From assembly GCF_023343835.1 (NCBI RefSeq), contig NW_026040158.1, positions 1 through 64,000 of the forward strand: 64,000 bases of DNA, written 5' to 3'. This document shows, piece after piece, positions 1 to 11,764 of this stretch (the first letter of the stretch is position 1; every line of letters begins with the position of its first letter). The notes below the pieces were generated by a model, which did no database searches, had not been told where the DNA came from, and was given only the letters and a program-made list of their open reading frames with translations. The translations under genes were made by a program, and so were the position numbers. Origin of the DNA: Lagopus muta (lineage: Eukaryota > Chordata > Aves > Galliformes > Phasianidae).

Positions 1-1318
1 CATAGAGGAACCCAAAACCCCATAGAAATGCCCCCCAACCACCGAACATCCCAATGGGGAACCCCACATCCCAATAGGGAACCCCACAACCCAATACTGA
101 ACCCCACAACCCAATGGGGAACCCCACATCCCAATGGGGAACCCCACATCCCACCGCCTTCCAACCCCATAGAGGAACCAAAACCCATAGAGGAACCCAA
201 AACCCCATAGAAATGCCCCCCAACCACCATCCCAATGAGGAACCCCACATCCCAATGGGGAGCCCCACATCCCAATGAGGAACCCCACATCCCAATAGGG
301 AACCCCACAACCCAATACTGAACCCCACATCCCAATGGGGAACCCCACATCCCAATACTGAACCCCACAACCCAATACTGAACCCCACAACCCAATGGGG
401 AACCCCACATCCCAATAGGGAACCCCACATCCCAATAGGGAACCCTACATCCCAATACTGAACCCCACAACCCAATGGGGAACCCCACATCCCAATGGGG
501 AACCCCACATCCCACCGCCTTTCAACCCCATAGAGGAACCCAAAACCCCATAGAGGAACCCAAAACCCCATAGAAATGCCCCCCAACCACCATCCCAATG
601 GGGAACCCCACATCCCAATGGGGAACCCCACATCCCACCGCCTCTCAACCCCCCTTGGCCACCCCAAACCCCCCATCCCACCCCCCAAAACCCCCCATCC
701 CACCCCCCCAAAACCCCCCATTTCACCCCCCCAAACCCACCCTATAGGGGGCCCACAACCCCAAATCCTACCAATGGGGAACCCCACATCCCAATGGGGA
801 ACCCCACAACCCAATACTGAACCCCACATCCCAATGGGGAGCCCCACATCCCAATAGGGAACCCCACATCCCAATACTGAACCCCACATCCCAATGGGGA
901 ACCCCACAACCCAATACTGAACCCCACAACCCAATACTGAACCCCACATCCCAATGGGGAACCCCACATCCCAATGGGGAACCCCACATCCCAATGGGGA
1001 GCCCCACATCCCAATACTGAACCCCACATCCCAATGGGGAGCCCCACATCCAATACTGAACCCCACATCCCAATGGGGAGCCCCACATCCCAATACTGAA
1101 CCCCACATCCCAATGGGGAGCCCCACATCCCAATACTGAACCCCACATCCCAATGGGGAACCCCACAACCCAATGGGGAACCCCACAACCCAATACTGAA
1201 CCCCACAACCCAATGGGGAACCCTACATCCCACCGCCTCTCAACCCCCCTTGGCCACCCCAAACCCCCCATCCCACCCCCCAAACCCACCCTATGGGGCC
1301 CACGACCCCACATCCTAC
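1..1318. repeat. 20-bp minisatellite, intron after W14
   Basis: The unit is close to AACCCCACATCCCAATGGGG, with variants ending CCCAATACTG and CCCAATAGGG. Longer blocks recur within it, for example the CCCACCGCCT...CATAGAGGAACCC segment near 150, 515 and 640. The stretch near 1220-1318 next to the W14 donor recurs at about 618-773. No gene is seen. Confidence 0.95.
735..775 (-). other. Copy of the W14 donor flank, with a decoy 5' splice site
   Basis: The intron sequence that touches the W14 donor (about 1279-1320, CCAAACCCACCCTAT... to ATCCTACCA) is repeated here with few changes. The copy ends at essentially the exon boundary, retaining the last exon bases and TGGTAGGAT on the minus strand, and then returns to the 20-bp array. 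It therefore holds a duplicate donor without an exon. Confidence 0.75.
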
Positions 1319-1528
1319 CATCGCCCGGCGCCGGCGGCAGTCGGCAGACCTGTCGGCACATGGCCACGAAGCCATGGAAGAATTTGGCCAAACTCTCGTC
1401 CGTCTTCCTCTCCAACCTGGCCAAGGTTCGGAATCGACCCCATCGGAAACGCCGCGTCTCGGGTTCAAATTCCACCCCATACGTGGAAACCACGCGGGTA
1501 GAAGTCGGCCTGTTCGCGCCGCGTCCAC
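1319..1528 (-). CDS. CHD8: CHD8 exon W14: Myb/SANT-like WTRREQ exon, frameshifted
   Basis: This 210-base exon starts WTRREQADFY and, one base out of frame, continues RVVSTYGVEFEPETRRFRWG, a TDESLAKFFHGFVAMCRQVC block and RLPPAPGD. It is the third Myb/SANT-like stretch of CHD6-9. The acceptor is ATCCTCCAG and the donor GTAGGA; the split codon AG/G from W13 fits. An extra G in the plus-strand GGG at 1496-1498 breaks the frame between ADFY and RVVST; two Gs would restore it. Conservation after the shift is high, so decay, if real, is recent. The following exon lies outside the window. Confidence 0.93.
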
Positions 1529-1660
1529 CTGGAGGATCATGGGAAGAGGTTGGAAGGGGGGGAACCCCAAAAAGGTTGTGGGGTACAGAGGGAGAAATGG
1601 GGCTTGATGTGGAGATAGAAGGACAAAGGTGGTGCTACAAGGGTCCAGAAGTCAACAGTG
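1529..1660. other. Short unique intron segment upstream of W14
   Basis: About 130 bases between the W14 acceptor and the 31-bp array are not repetitive. On the minus strand they supply the pyrimidine-rich CCTCTTCCC region before the acceptor. I see no snoRNA boxes or other feature in it. Confidence 0.6.
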
Positions 1661-4600
1661 ACCTCAAAACCCAACATGTAGGGGCCTACTGACCCCAAAA
1701 CTCAATGCATGGGGGCCTACTGACCCCAAAACCCAACATATGGGGGCCTACTGACCCCAAAACCCATCACCTATAGCCCTACCCAACCCCAAAACCAACA
1801 TCTATGGTCCTACTGACCCCAAAACCCAACACCTATGGCCCCTACCAACCCCAAAACCCAACCCAACACCCCCCAAACCCCACAACCCCCCCTTGGGACC
1901 CTCCCGACGCCCCCCGAAACCCCTCGATCTCAACCCCCAAAACCCAACACATGGGGGCCTACCGACCCCAAAACCCAACATGTAGGGTCCTACCAACCCC
2001 AAAACCCAACACATGGGGGCCTATCAACCCCAAAACCCAATGTGTGGGGGGCCTACCAACCCCAAAACCCAACGTATGGGGTTCCACCTACCCCAAAACC
2101 CAACACATAAGGTCCTACCAACCCCAAAACCCAACATCTATGGTCCTTCCGACTCCAAAACCCAACATCTATGGGCCTACCAACCCCAAAAACCCAACAT
2201 CTATGGTCCTATCAACCCCAAAACCCAACGCATGGGGTTCTACCAACCCCAAAACCCAACATATAGGAGTCTATTGACCCCAAAACCCAATATCTATAGT
2301 CCTACCAACCCCAATACCCAACATATGGGGGCCTACTGACCCCAAAACCCAACCTAAATGGTCCTACCGACCCCAAAACCCAACACCTATGGTCCTACCG
2401 ACCCCAAAACCCAACACCTATGGTCCCTACCAACCCCCAAAACCCAACACCTATGGTCCTACTGACCCCAAAACCCAACATCTATGGTCCTACCGACCCC
2501 AAAACCCAACATCTATGGTCCTACCAACCCCAAAACCCAACATGTAGGGTTCTACCTACCCCAAAACCAACATATGGGGGTCTACTGACCCCAAAACCCA
2601 ACATAAATGGTCCTATCAACCCCAAAACCCAACGCGATGGGGGCCTACCGACCCCAAAACCCAACCAAAGTTGTCCTACCAACCCCAAAACCCAACACCT
2701 ATGGTCCTACCAACCCCAAAACCCAACATGTAGGGTTCTACCAACCCCAAAACCCAACACCTATGGTCCTACCAACCCCAAAACCCAACATGTAGAGTCC
2801 TACCAACCCCAAAACCCAACATCTATGGTCCTATCAACCCCAAAACCCAACACCTATAGCCCTACTGACCCCAAAACCCAACACATGGGGGCCTACTGAC
2901 CCCAAAACCCAACATATGGGGGCCTACTGACCCCAAAACCCAATGTGTGGGGGCCTACTGACCCCAAAACCCAACATGTGGGGGCCTACCGACCCCAAAA
3001 CCCAACCTAAATTGTACTACCAACTCCAAAACCCAACATCTATGGGCCTACCAACCCCAAAACCCAACACATGGGGGCCTACTGACCCCAAAACCCAACG
3101 TGTGGGGGCCCTACTGACCCCAAAACCCAACGTGTGGGGGGCCTACTGACCCCAAAACCCAACATCTATGGTCCTACCGACCCCAAAACCCAACACATGG
3201 GGGCCTACCAACCCCAAAACCCAACACGTGGGGGCCTACTGACCCCCAAAACCCAACCTAAATGGTCATACGAACCCTAAAACCCAATGCATGGGGGCCT
3301 ACTGACCCCAAAACTCAACATGTAGGGTCCTACCAACCCCAAAACCCAACACATGGGGGCCTACTGACCCCAAAACCCAACGTGTGGGGGCCTACTGACC
3401 CCAAAACCCAACATGTGGGGGCCTACTGACCCCAAAACCCAACATAAATTGTCCTATCAACCCCAAAACCCAACATGTAGGGTTCTACCAACCCCAAAAC
3501 CCAACGCATGGGGGCCTACTGACCCCAAAACCCAACGTGTGGGGGGCCTACTGACCCCAAAACCCAACATGTGGGGGCCTACTGACCCCAAAACCCAACA
3601 CCTATGGTCCTACCAACCCCAAAACCCAACATGTAGGGTTCTACCAACCCCAAAACCCAACACCTATGGTCCTACCAACCCCAAAACCCAACATATGGGG
3701 GTCTACTGACCCCAAAACCCAACATCTATGGTCCTACCAACCCCAAAACCCAACATGTAGGGTTCTACCTACCCCAAAACCCAACACATGGGGGCCTACT
3801 GACCCCAAAACCCAACCTAAATTGTCCTATCAACCCCAAAACCCAATGCATGGGGGCCTACTGACCCCAAAACCCAACATGTAGGGGCCTATTGACCCCA
3901 AAACCCAACACCTAAGGGCCTACTGACCCCAAAACCCAACCTAAACGGTCATATGAACCCCAAAACCCAACATATGTGGGCCTACTGACCCCAAAACCCA
4001 ACACATGGGGGCCTACTGACCCCAAAACTCAACCCAAATGGTTCTACTGACCCCAAACCCCAATCTAAAACGTCATAGGAACCCCAAAACCCAACGAATG
4101 GGGTCCCTACCATCCCCAAAACCCAACACCTATGGTCCTACTGACCCCAAAACCCATCACCTATGGCCCTACCAACCCCAAAACCCATCACCTATGGCCC
4201 TACCGACCCCAAAACCCAACACCTATGGCCCTATCAACCCCAAAACCCAACATAAATTGTCCTATCAACCCCAAAACCCAACGCATGGGGTCCTACTGAC
4301 CCCAAAACCCCCACATAAATGGTCCTATCAACCCCAAAACCCAACATCTATGGTACCACCAACCCCAAAACCCAACATGTAGGGTCCTACCAACCCAAAA
4401 ACCCAACACCTATGGTCCTACCAACCCCAAAACCCAACACATAAGGTCCTACCGACCCCAAAACCCAACATATGGGGGCCTACTGACCCCAAAAACCCCA
4501 ATATCTATGGTCCTACCGACCCCAAAACCCAACCTAAATTGTGCCTACCGACCCCAAAACCCAACACCTATGGTCCTACCAACCCCAAAACCCAACACAT

Positions 4601-6770
4601 GGGGGCCTACTGACCCCAAAACCCAACATCTATGGTCCTACCGACCCCAAAACCCAACGCATGGGGTTCTACCGACCCCAAAAACCCAACATAAATGGTC
4701 ATACGAACCCCAAAACCCAACATGTGGGGGCCCTACTGACCCCAAAACCCAACCTAAATTGTCCTATCAACTCCAAAACCCAACGCATGGGGGGTTCCCA
4801 ACCCCAAAACCCAACGTGTGGGGGGCCTACTGACCCCAAAACCCAACATCTATGGTCCTACCAACCCCAAAAACCAACATGTAGGGGCCTACCAACCCCA
4901 AAACCCAACACCTATAGGCCTACCAACCCCAAAATCCAACATGTAGGGTCCTACCAACCCCAAAACCCAACACCTATGGTCCTATCAACCCCCAAAACCC
5001 AAAACATGAGGGCCTACTGACCCCAAAACCCAACACCTATGGTCCTACTGACCCCAAAACCCAACCTAAATGGTCCTATCAACCCCAAAACCCAACACAT
5101 GGGGTCCTACTGACCCCCAAAACCCCACATAAATGGTCCTATCAACCCCAAAACCCAACATCTATGGTACCACCAACCCCAAAACCCAACATGTAGGGTC
5201 CTACCAACCCAAAAACCCAACACCTATGGTCTTACCAACCCCAAAACCCAACGTATGAGGTTCTACCAACCCCCAAAACCCAACATGTATGGTCCTATCA
5301 ACCCCAAAACCCAACACATGGGGGCCTACTGACCCCAAAACCCAAAATATGAGGTCATACGAACCCCAAAACAGAACATGTGGGGGCCTACTGACCCCAA
5401 AACTCAACCCAAATGGTTCTACTGACCCCAAACCCCAATCGTAAAACGTCATAGGAACCCCAAAACCCAACGCATGGGGGCCTACCAACCCTAAAACCCA
5501 ACCTAAATGGTCCTACCAACCCCAAAACCCAACACTTATGGTCCTATCAACCCCAAAACCCAACGCATGTAGGCCTACCGACCCCAAAACCCCAACATCT
5601 ATGGTCCTACCAACCCCAAAACCCAACACCTATGGTCCTACCAACCCCAAAACCCAACGTATGAGGTTCTACCAACCCCAAAACCCAACACCTATGGTCC
5701 TATCAACCCCAAAACCCAATGCATGGGGGGCCTACTGACCCCAAAACCCAACATATGGGGTCATACGAACCCCAAAAACCCAACATCTATGGTCCCTACT
5801 GACCCAAAAACCCAACACCTATGGTCCTACTGACCCCAAAACCCAACACCTAAGGTCCTACCAACCCCAAAACCCAACGTATGGGGTTCCACCTACCCCA
5901 AAACCCAACGTATGGGGTCCTACCCAACCCCAAAACCCAACCAAAATTGTCCCTACCAACCCCAAAACCCAACACCTATGGTCCTACCAACCCCAAAACC
6001 CAACATGTAGGGTTCTACCAACCCCAAAACCCAACATCTATGGCCCTACCAACCCCAAAACCCAACACCTATGGTCCTACCAACCCCAAAACCCGAACAC
6101 CTATGGTCCTACTGACCCCAAAACCCAACATCTATGGGCCCTACCAACCCCAAAACCCAACCCAACACCCCCCAAACCCCACAACCCCCCCTTGGGACCT
6201 CCCGACGCCCCCCCGAAACCCCTCGATCTCAACCCCCAAAACCCAACACATGGGGGCCTACCGACCCCAAAACCCAACATGTAGGGTCCTACCAACCCCA
6301 AAACCCAACATATGGGGGTCTACTGACCCCAAAACCCAACACCTATGTCCTACCGACCCCCAAAACCCAACACCTATGGACCTACCGACCCCAAAACCCA
6401 ACATGTAGGGTCCTACCAACCCCAAAACTCAACCCAAATGGTTCTACTGACCCCAAACCCCAATCTAAAACGTCATAGGAACCCCAAAACCCAACGCATG
6501 GGGGCCTACCAACCCCAAAACCCAACCCAAATGGTTCTACCGACCCCAAAACCCAACACCTATGGTCCTATCAACCCCAAAACCCAACACCTATGGCCCT
6601 ACCAACCCCAAAACCCAACATCTATGGTCCTACTGACCCCCAAAACCCAACACCTATGGCCCTACCAACCCCAAAACCCAACCCAACACCCCCCAAACCC
6701 CACAACCCCCCCTTGGGACCTCCCGACGCCCCCCCGAAACCCCTCGATCTCAACCCCCAACCCCCCCTAT
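1661..6770. repeat. 31-bp minisatellite, intron W13-W14
   Basis: The unit is about 31 bases, built around CCAACCCCAAAACCCAACA followed by a variable CTATGGTCCTA or TGTAGGGTCCTA. It is read by chance as proline/lysine/asparagine-rich frames. A distinct segment of about 90 bases (CCCTTGGGACC...CCCGAAACCCCTCGATCTC) lies at about 1855-1940, 6150-6240 and 6675-6760. The last copy adjoins the W13 donor and is probably the original intron flank. Confidence 0.95.
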
Positions 6771-6779
6771 CGTCATCAC

Positions 6780-6978
6780 CTCTGCTGCTTCTGCCTCCTG
6801 GCCATCTCCTTCAGCTTGCAGGCCGCCTCGCACCTCCGCCGCCTCCTCTCCCCCCTCGCGGCCCGCCTCGACCCGCAGGCGTTGCCGGTGACACGAGCGC
6901 TGGCACGCGGCCACCAAACGGCGTAAGCGGGCCGTCAGCACCGAGCTGGCCGGCCACGTCACCACTGGCCTGGAGGAC
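6780..6978 (-). CDS. CHD8: CHD8 exon W13: basic helix exon, frameshifted
   Basis: The sequence shows a C-rich tract and TTTTTCAG acceptor at 6979-6981, then conserved VLTARLRRLVAACQRS, later RRRRRCEAACKLKEMARR and KQQR with a GTGATG donor. This is the basic alpha-helical region before the WTRREQ exon. The two conserved parts are in different frames: the C run at 6850-6855 (six bases, where five would keep frame) is one base too long. The start is also uncertain. Using the first acceptor meets TGA after seven codons in the phase set by W12, whereas the next AG, with exon start 6964, is in frame. Three aromatic positions of mammalian CHD8 (two Tyr, one Phe) are Cys here. Confidence 0.88.
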
Positions 6979-6984
6979 CTGAAA

Positions 6985-9660
6985 AAGGGGGGGGGGATAT
7001 GGGGAATATGGGGTCACCTCCATCCCATTGGGGTCACATCCATCCCTTTGGGGTCACCTCCATCCAATTGGGGTCATCCTGATCCCTTTGGGGTCACCTC
7101 CAACCCAACGGGGTCACCTCCATCCCAATACGATCATCTCCAACCAATAGGGGTCACCCCCAACCCATTGGGGTCACCTCCATCCCATAGAGGTGGAGAC
7201 CTCAATAGGAACATCTTCATCCCATTTGGGGTCATTTCCATCCCATTGGGGTCACCTCCATCAACTTGGGGTCATCTCCATCCCATTGGGATCACCCCCA
7301 ATCCCATTGGAATCATTTTCATCCCATTGGGGTCACCTCCATCCCATTGGGGTCACCTCGATCCCAATAGGATCATCACCATCCCATTGGGGTCACCTCC
7401 ATCCCATTGGGGTCATCCTGATCCCTTTGGGGTCACCTCCAACCCAATAGGGTCATCTCCATCCCATTGGGGTCACTTCCAACCTAATGGGGTCACCCCC
7501 ATCCCAATGGGGTCATCTCCATCCCTTTGGGATCACCTCCATCCCAATAGAATCATCTCCATCCCATTGGGATCATTTTCATCCCATTGGGGTCACCTCC
7601 ATCCCATTGGGATCATCTCCATCCCTTTGGGGTCACCTCCAACCCAATAGGGTCATCTCCATCCCATTGGGGTCACCTCCAACCTAATGGGGTCACCCCC
7701 CTCCCAATGGGGTCATCTCCATCCCAATGGGGTCATCTTCATCCCATTGGAGTCATTGCCATCCCAATGGGGTCACCTCCATCCCTTTTGGGGTCATCCT
7801 GATCCCATTGGGGTCACCTCCAATCTAATGGGGTCACCTCCATCCCATTGGGGTCACTTCCAACCTAATGGGGTCATCACCATCCCATTGGGATCATCAG
7901 CATCACTTTGGGGTCACCTCCATCCCATTGGGGTCACATCCAACCCACTGGGGTCATCCTGATCCCATTGGGGTCATTTTCATCCCATTGGGGTCACCCT
8001 CACCCCATTGGGGTCACCTCCATCCCATTGGGGTCATCCTGATCCCATTGGGGTCACCTCCATCCCAATAGGATCATCTCCATCCCAATGGGGTCATCGC
8101 CATCCCTTTGGGGTCATCACCATCCCAATGGGGTCACCTCCATCCCAATAGGATCACCTCCATCCCATTGGGGTCATCCTGATCCCATTGGGGTCACCTC
8201 CAACCCATTGGGGGTCACCGCCATCCCAATAGGATCATCTCCATCCCATTGGGGTCATCCTGATCCCATTGGGGTCATCTCCAACCCATTGGGGTCATCT
8301 CCATCCCTTTGGGGTCACCTCCATCCCAATAGGATCATCACCATCCCATTGGGGTCACCTCCATCCCAATGGGGTCATCCTGATCCCATTTGGGTCACCC
8401 CCATCCCATTGGGGTCACCTCCATCCCATTGGGGTCATTCCCATCCCATTGGGATCATCTCCATCCCATTGGGGTCATCCTGATCCCATTGGGGTCACCT
8501 CCAACCCAATAGGATCACCTCCATCCCATTGGGGTCATCCTGATCCCATTGGGGTCACCTCCATCCCAATGGGGGTCAACTCCATCCCTTTGAGGGAATC
8601 TCCAACGCATTGGGGTCATTTCCATCCCTTTGGGGTCATTTCCATCCCATTGGGGTCACATCCATCCCTTTAGGGTCATCTCCATCCCTTTGAAAGCATC
8701 TCCATCTCACTGGGGTCACCTCCATCCCATTGGGATCATCTCCATCCCATTGGGGTCACCTCCATCCCATTGGGGTCATCCTGATCCCATTGGGGTCACC
8801 TCCATCCCAATAGGATCATCTCCATCCCATTGGGGTCATCCTAATCCCATTGGGGTCATCTCCAACCCATTGGGGTCACTTCCAACCTAATGGGGTCACC
8901 CCCATCCCAATGGGGTCATCGCCATCCCTTTGGGGTCACCTCCAACCCAATAGGATCACCTCCATCCCATTGGGGCCCCCTCCATCCCAATGGGATCATC
9001 TCCATCCCTTTGGGGTCACCTCCATCAACTTGGGGTCATCTCCAACCTAATGGGGTCACCTCCATCCCATTGGGGTCATCCTGATCCCATTGGGGTCACC
9101 TCCATCCCATTGGGGTCACCCCATCCCATTGGGGTCACTTCCATCTCATTGGGGTCACCTCCATCAACTTGGGGTCATCGCCATCCCATTGGGGTCACCT
9201 CCAACCCATTGGGGTCATCGTGATCCCTTTGGGGTCACCTCCAACCCAATAGGATCACCTCCATCCCATTGGGGTCACCTCCAACCTAATGGGGTCACCT
9301 CCATCCCAATGGGGTCACCCCAATCCCATTGGGATCATCACCATCCCAATAGGATCATCACCATCCCAATAGGGTCATCTCCAACCCATTGGGGTCATTT
9401 CCATCCCATTGGGGTCATCTCCAACCTAATGGGGTCACCCCCATCCCAATAGGATCATTTCCATCCCATTGGGGTCATCCTGATCCCTTTGGGGTCACCT
9501 CCAACCCAATAGGATCATCTCCATCCCATTCGGGTCACCCTCACCCCATTGGGGTCCCCCCATCCCTTTTGGGGTCACCTCCACCCCATTGGCGTTCCCT
9601 GCACCCCATTGGGGTCACCACCATCCCATAAAGCTGGAGACCCCAATAGGAACATCTCCA
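6985..9660. repeat. 20-bp minisatellite, intron W12-W13 (first family)
   Basis: The unit is near GGGGTCACCTCCATCCCATT, with variants CCAATAGGATCATC and CATCCTGATCCC. It starts about 25 bases after the W13 acceptor region and grades at about 9.6 kb into a related, more C-rich 20-bp family. No gene or RNA is seen. Confidence 0.95.
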
Positions 9661-11290
9661 TCCTATTAGGGTCACCCCCCTCCTTTTGGGCTCCCCCCCA
9701 CCCCATTGGGTCCCCTCCACCCCATTGGGTCCCCTCCACCCCATTGGTGCCACCCTCCACCCCCCTCCCTTTTGGGGTCACCCCCACCCCATTGGGGTCC
9801 CCCCACCCCATTGATGCCCCCTCCACCCCATTGGTGCCCCCTCCACCCCATTGTGGTCACTACCATTGGGGTCCCCCCACCCCATTGGTGCCCCCTCCAC
9901 CCCATTGGGGTCCCCTCCCTCCCTTTTGGGGTCACCTCCACCCCATTGGTGTCCCCCCACCCCATTGGGGTCCCCTCCACCCCTTTGGGGTCACCCCCCT
10001 CCTTTTGGGGTCCCCCAACCCCATTGATGCCCCCTCCACCCCACTGGTGCCACCCTCCACCCCATTGGGGTCCCCCCCTCCCTTTTGGGGTCACCCCCAC
10101 CCCATTGGGGTCCCCCCACCCCATTGGTGCCCCTTCCACCCCATTGATGCCCCCTCCACCCCATTGCTGCCCCCTCCACCCCATTGGTGCCACCCTCCAC
10201 CCCATTGGGGTCCCCCCCTCCCTTTTGGGGTCACCCCCACCCCATTGGGGTCCCCCCACCCCATTGGTGCCCCTTCCACCCCATTGATGCCCCCTCCACC
10301 CCATTGCTGCCCCCTCCACCCCATTGGTGCCACCCTCCACCCCATTGGGGTCCCCCCCTCCCCATTGGGGTCCCCCCCTCCCTTTTGGGGTCCCCCACCT
10401 CCCTTTTGGGGTCCCCCCACCCCATTGGTGCCCCCTCCACCCCATTGGTGCCCCCTCCACCCCATTGGGGTCACCCCCCTCCCTTTTGGGGTCACCTCCC
10501 TCCATTTTGGGGTCCCCCCCTCCCTTTTGGGGTCCCCTCCACCCCATTGGTGCCCCCCCCACCCCATTGGTGCCCCTTCCACCCCACTGGTGCCCCCTCC
10601 ACCCCATTGGGGTCACCCCCCTCCCTTTTGGGGTCACCCCCCTCCTTTTGGGGTCCCCTCCACCCCATTGGTGCCCCCTCCACCCCATTGGGGTCCCCCC
10701 CTCCCTTTTGGGGTCACCCCCACCCCATTGGGGTCCCCCCACCCCATTGATGCCCCCTCCACCCCATTGGTGCCCCCTCCACCCCATTGATGCCCCCTCC
10801 ACCCCATTGGTGCCCCCTCCACCCCATTGGTGTCCCCCCACCCCATTGGGGTCACCCCCCTCCCTTTTGGGGTCACCTCCCTCCCTTTTGGGGTCACCCC
10901 CACCCCAATGGGGTCCCCTCCACCCCATTGGGGTCCCCCCCTCCCTTTTGGGGTCCCCTCCACCCCATTGGTGCCCCCTCCACCCCATTGGGGTCACCCC
11001 CCTCCTTTTGGGGTCCCCCTCCACCCCATTGGGGTCACCCCCCTCCCTTTTGGGGTCCCCCCCACCCCATTGGGGTCCCCCCCTCCCTTTTGGGGTCACC
11101 CCCACCCCATTGGGGTCCCCCCCCTCATTTTGGGGTCACCCCCACCCCATTGAGGTCCCCCCACCCCATTGGTGCCCCCTCCACCCCATTGCTGCCCCCT
11201 CCACCCCACAGCTGCCCCCTCCACCCCATTGGGGTCCCCCCCTCCCTTTTGGGGTCCCCCCACCCCATTGGTGCCCCCCTTCCCCACCCC
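9660..11290. repeat. 20-bp minisatellite, intron W12-W13 (second family)
   Basis: The unit is near TGGTGCCCCCTCCACCCCAT and alternates with GGGGTCCCCCCTCCCTTTT. It is clearly related to the adjoining GGGGTCACCTCCATCCCATT family, as if one array diverged into two. A stretch of about 120 bases is duplicated at 10,070-10,190 and 10,190-10,310. It ends close to the W12 donor. Confidence 0.93.
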
Positions 11291-11295
11291 ATTAC

Positions 11296-11350
11296 CTTCA
11301 TCCCCATCCACCACCGAAATCTCCTCATCCAGCAGCATCAATGGGTCGCC
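11296..11350 (-). CDS. CHD8: CHD8 exon W12: micro-exon, acidic
   Basis: This 55-base exon encodes GDPLMLLDEEISVVDGDE plus one base. Mammalian CHD8 has a near-identical DPLMMMDEEIS motif at this place. The acceptor is CCCTATAG and the donor GTAATG. It lies 148 bases from W11, and the short intron between them contains an 11-bp tandem array. Downstream the 20-bp array begins within about 20 bases of the donor. The frame is intact through this exon; problems begin with the next one. Confidence 0.94.
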
Positions 11351-11376
11351 CTATAGGGCACAAAAAGGGACACGAC

Positions 11377-11482
11377 ATAGGATCATTATAGGATCATTAT
11401 AGGGTCGTTATAGGGTCGTTATAGGGTCGTTATAGGATCGTTATGGGGTCGTTATGGGGTCGTTATGGGGTCGTTATGGGGC
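11377..11482. repeat. 11-bp array in the 148-base intron W11-W12
   Basis: Nine or ten units of ATAGGATCATT grade into ATAGGGTCGTT and then ATGGGGTCGTT. The array fills most of this short intron between two small exons, while the splice borders stay unique. Confidence 0.93.
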
Positions 11483-11498
11483 CGCCCCCCCTGCTCAC

Positions 11499-11574
11499 CT
11501 CCTCGTCCCCCTCCTTGGCCCCCCCTTGCAGCGGTTTGTATTCGGGGTCCTCGCAGTCCTTATCGAAATCCACG
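11499..11574 (-). CDS. CHD8: CHD8 exon W11: acidic linker exon
   Basis: This 76-base exon reads VDFDKDCEDPEYKPLQGG then AKEGDEE. DFDKDCEDPEYKP is a conserved acidic motif after the SLIDE block in CHD8. The acceptor is AACCCAG and the donor GTGAGC. Phase 2 in and phase 0 out agree with W10 and W12. The intron upstream carries the C/D-box snoRNA with its 3' end about 96 bases from this acceptor, the usual position for an intron-encoded C/D snoRNA. Confidence 0.95.
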
Positions 11575-11670
11575 CTGGGTTTTGGGGACACAGGGGGACA
11601 AAAGGGTGACCCCAAAAAGCTTCACGACCCCATAAAGACCCCCCACCCCCCCCCCCCCAAGACCCTAAAA
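11575..11670. other. Unique spacer between snoRNA and W11 acceptor
   Basis: This roughly 96-base stretch includes a run of Cs on the plus strand (about 11648-11658). It corresponds to the spacer between an intronic C/D snoRNA and the downstream 3' splice site. No further element is seen. Confidence 0.6.
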
Positions 11671-11757
11671 GGTGCCTCAGAAACGACTTGAGAATGGTTG
11701 AACTCAGCCCGGCCCCACGCCGGTCCGTATTAGCATGGCAAGGTCATCAGCGGCACC
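11671..11757 (-). ncRNA. SNORD8/9-like: C/D-box snoRNA guiding U6 A53 methylation (SNORD8/SNORD9 family)
   Basis: On the minus strand the ends GGTGCC and GGCACC pair perfectly as a terminal stem. Inside it are a C box (CTGATGA, 11744-11750) and a D box (CTGA, 11677-11680). A guide, GCCATGCTAATA (11728-11739), is complementary over 11 bases to U6 snRNA AUUAGCAUGGC. It is followed by CGGA (11724-11727), a degenerate D' box. Counting five bases upstream of that box lands on the U6 adenine at position 53 by my count of the U6 sequence, which is the known target of mgU6-53 snoRNAs. CHD8 hosts SNORD8 and SNORD9 in mammals, so the location supports both calls. A second CTGA at 11704-11707 could serve as another internal box. 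It would be released from the intron between W10 and W11 after splicing. Confidence 0.9.
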
Positions 11758-11764
11758 CAGCTAA

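Noticed and set aside
1223..1570. Alternative minus-strand frame through exon W14 starting MGFPPFQPLP
   Set aside because: It is the wrong-frame shadow of W14 after the one-base insertion; only WTRREQADFY and RVVSTYGVEF in the two other readings match CHD8.
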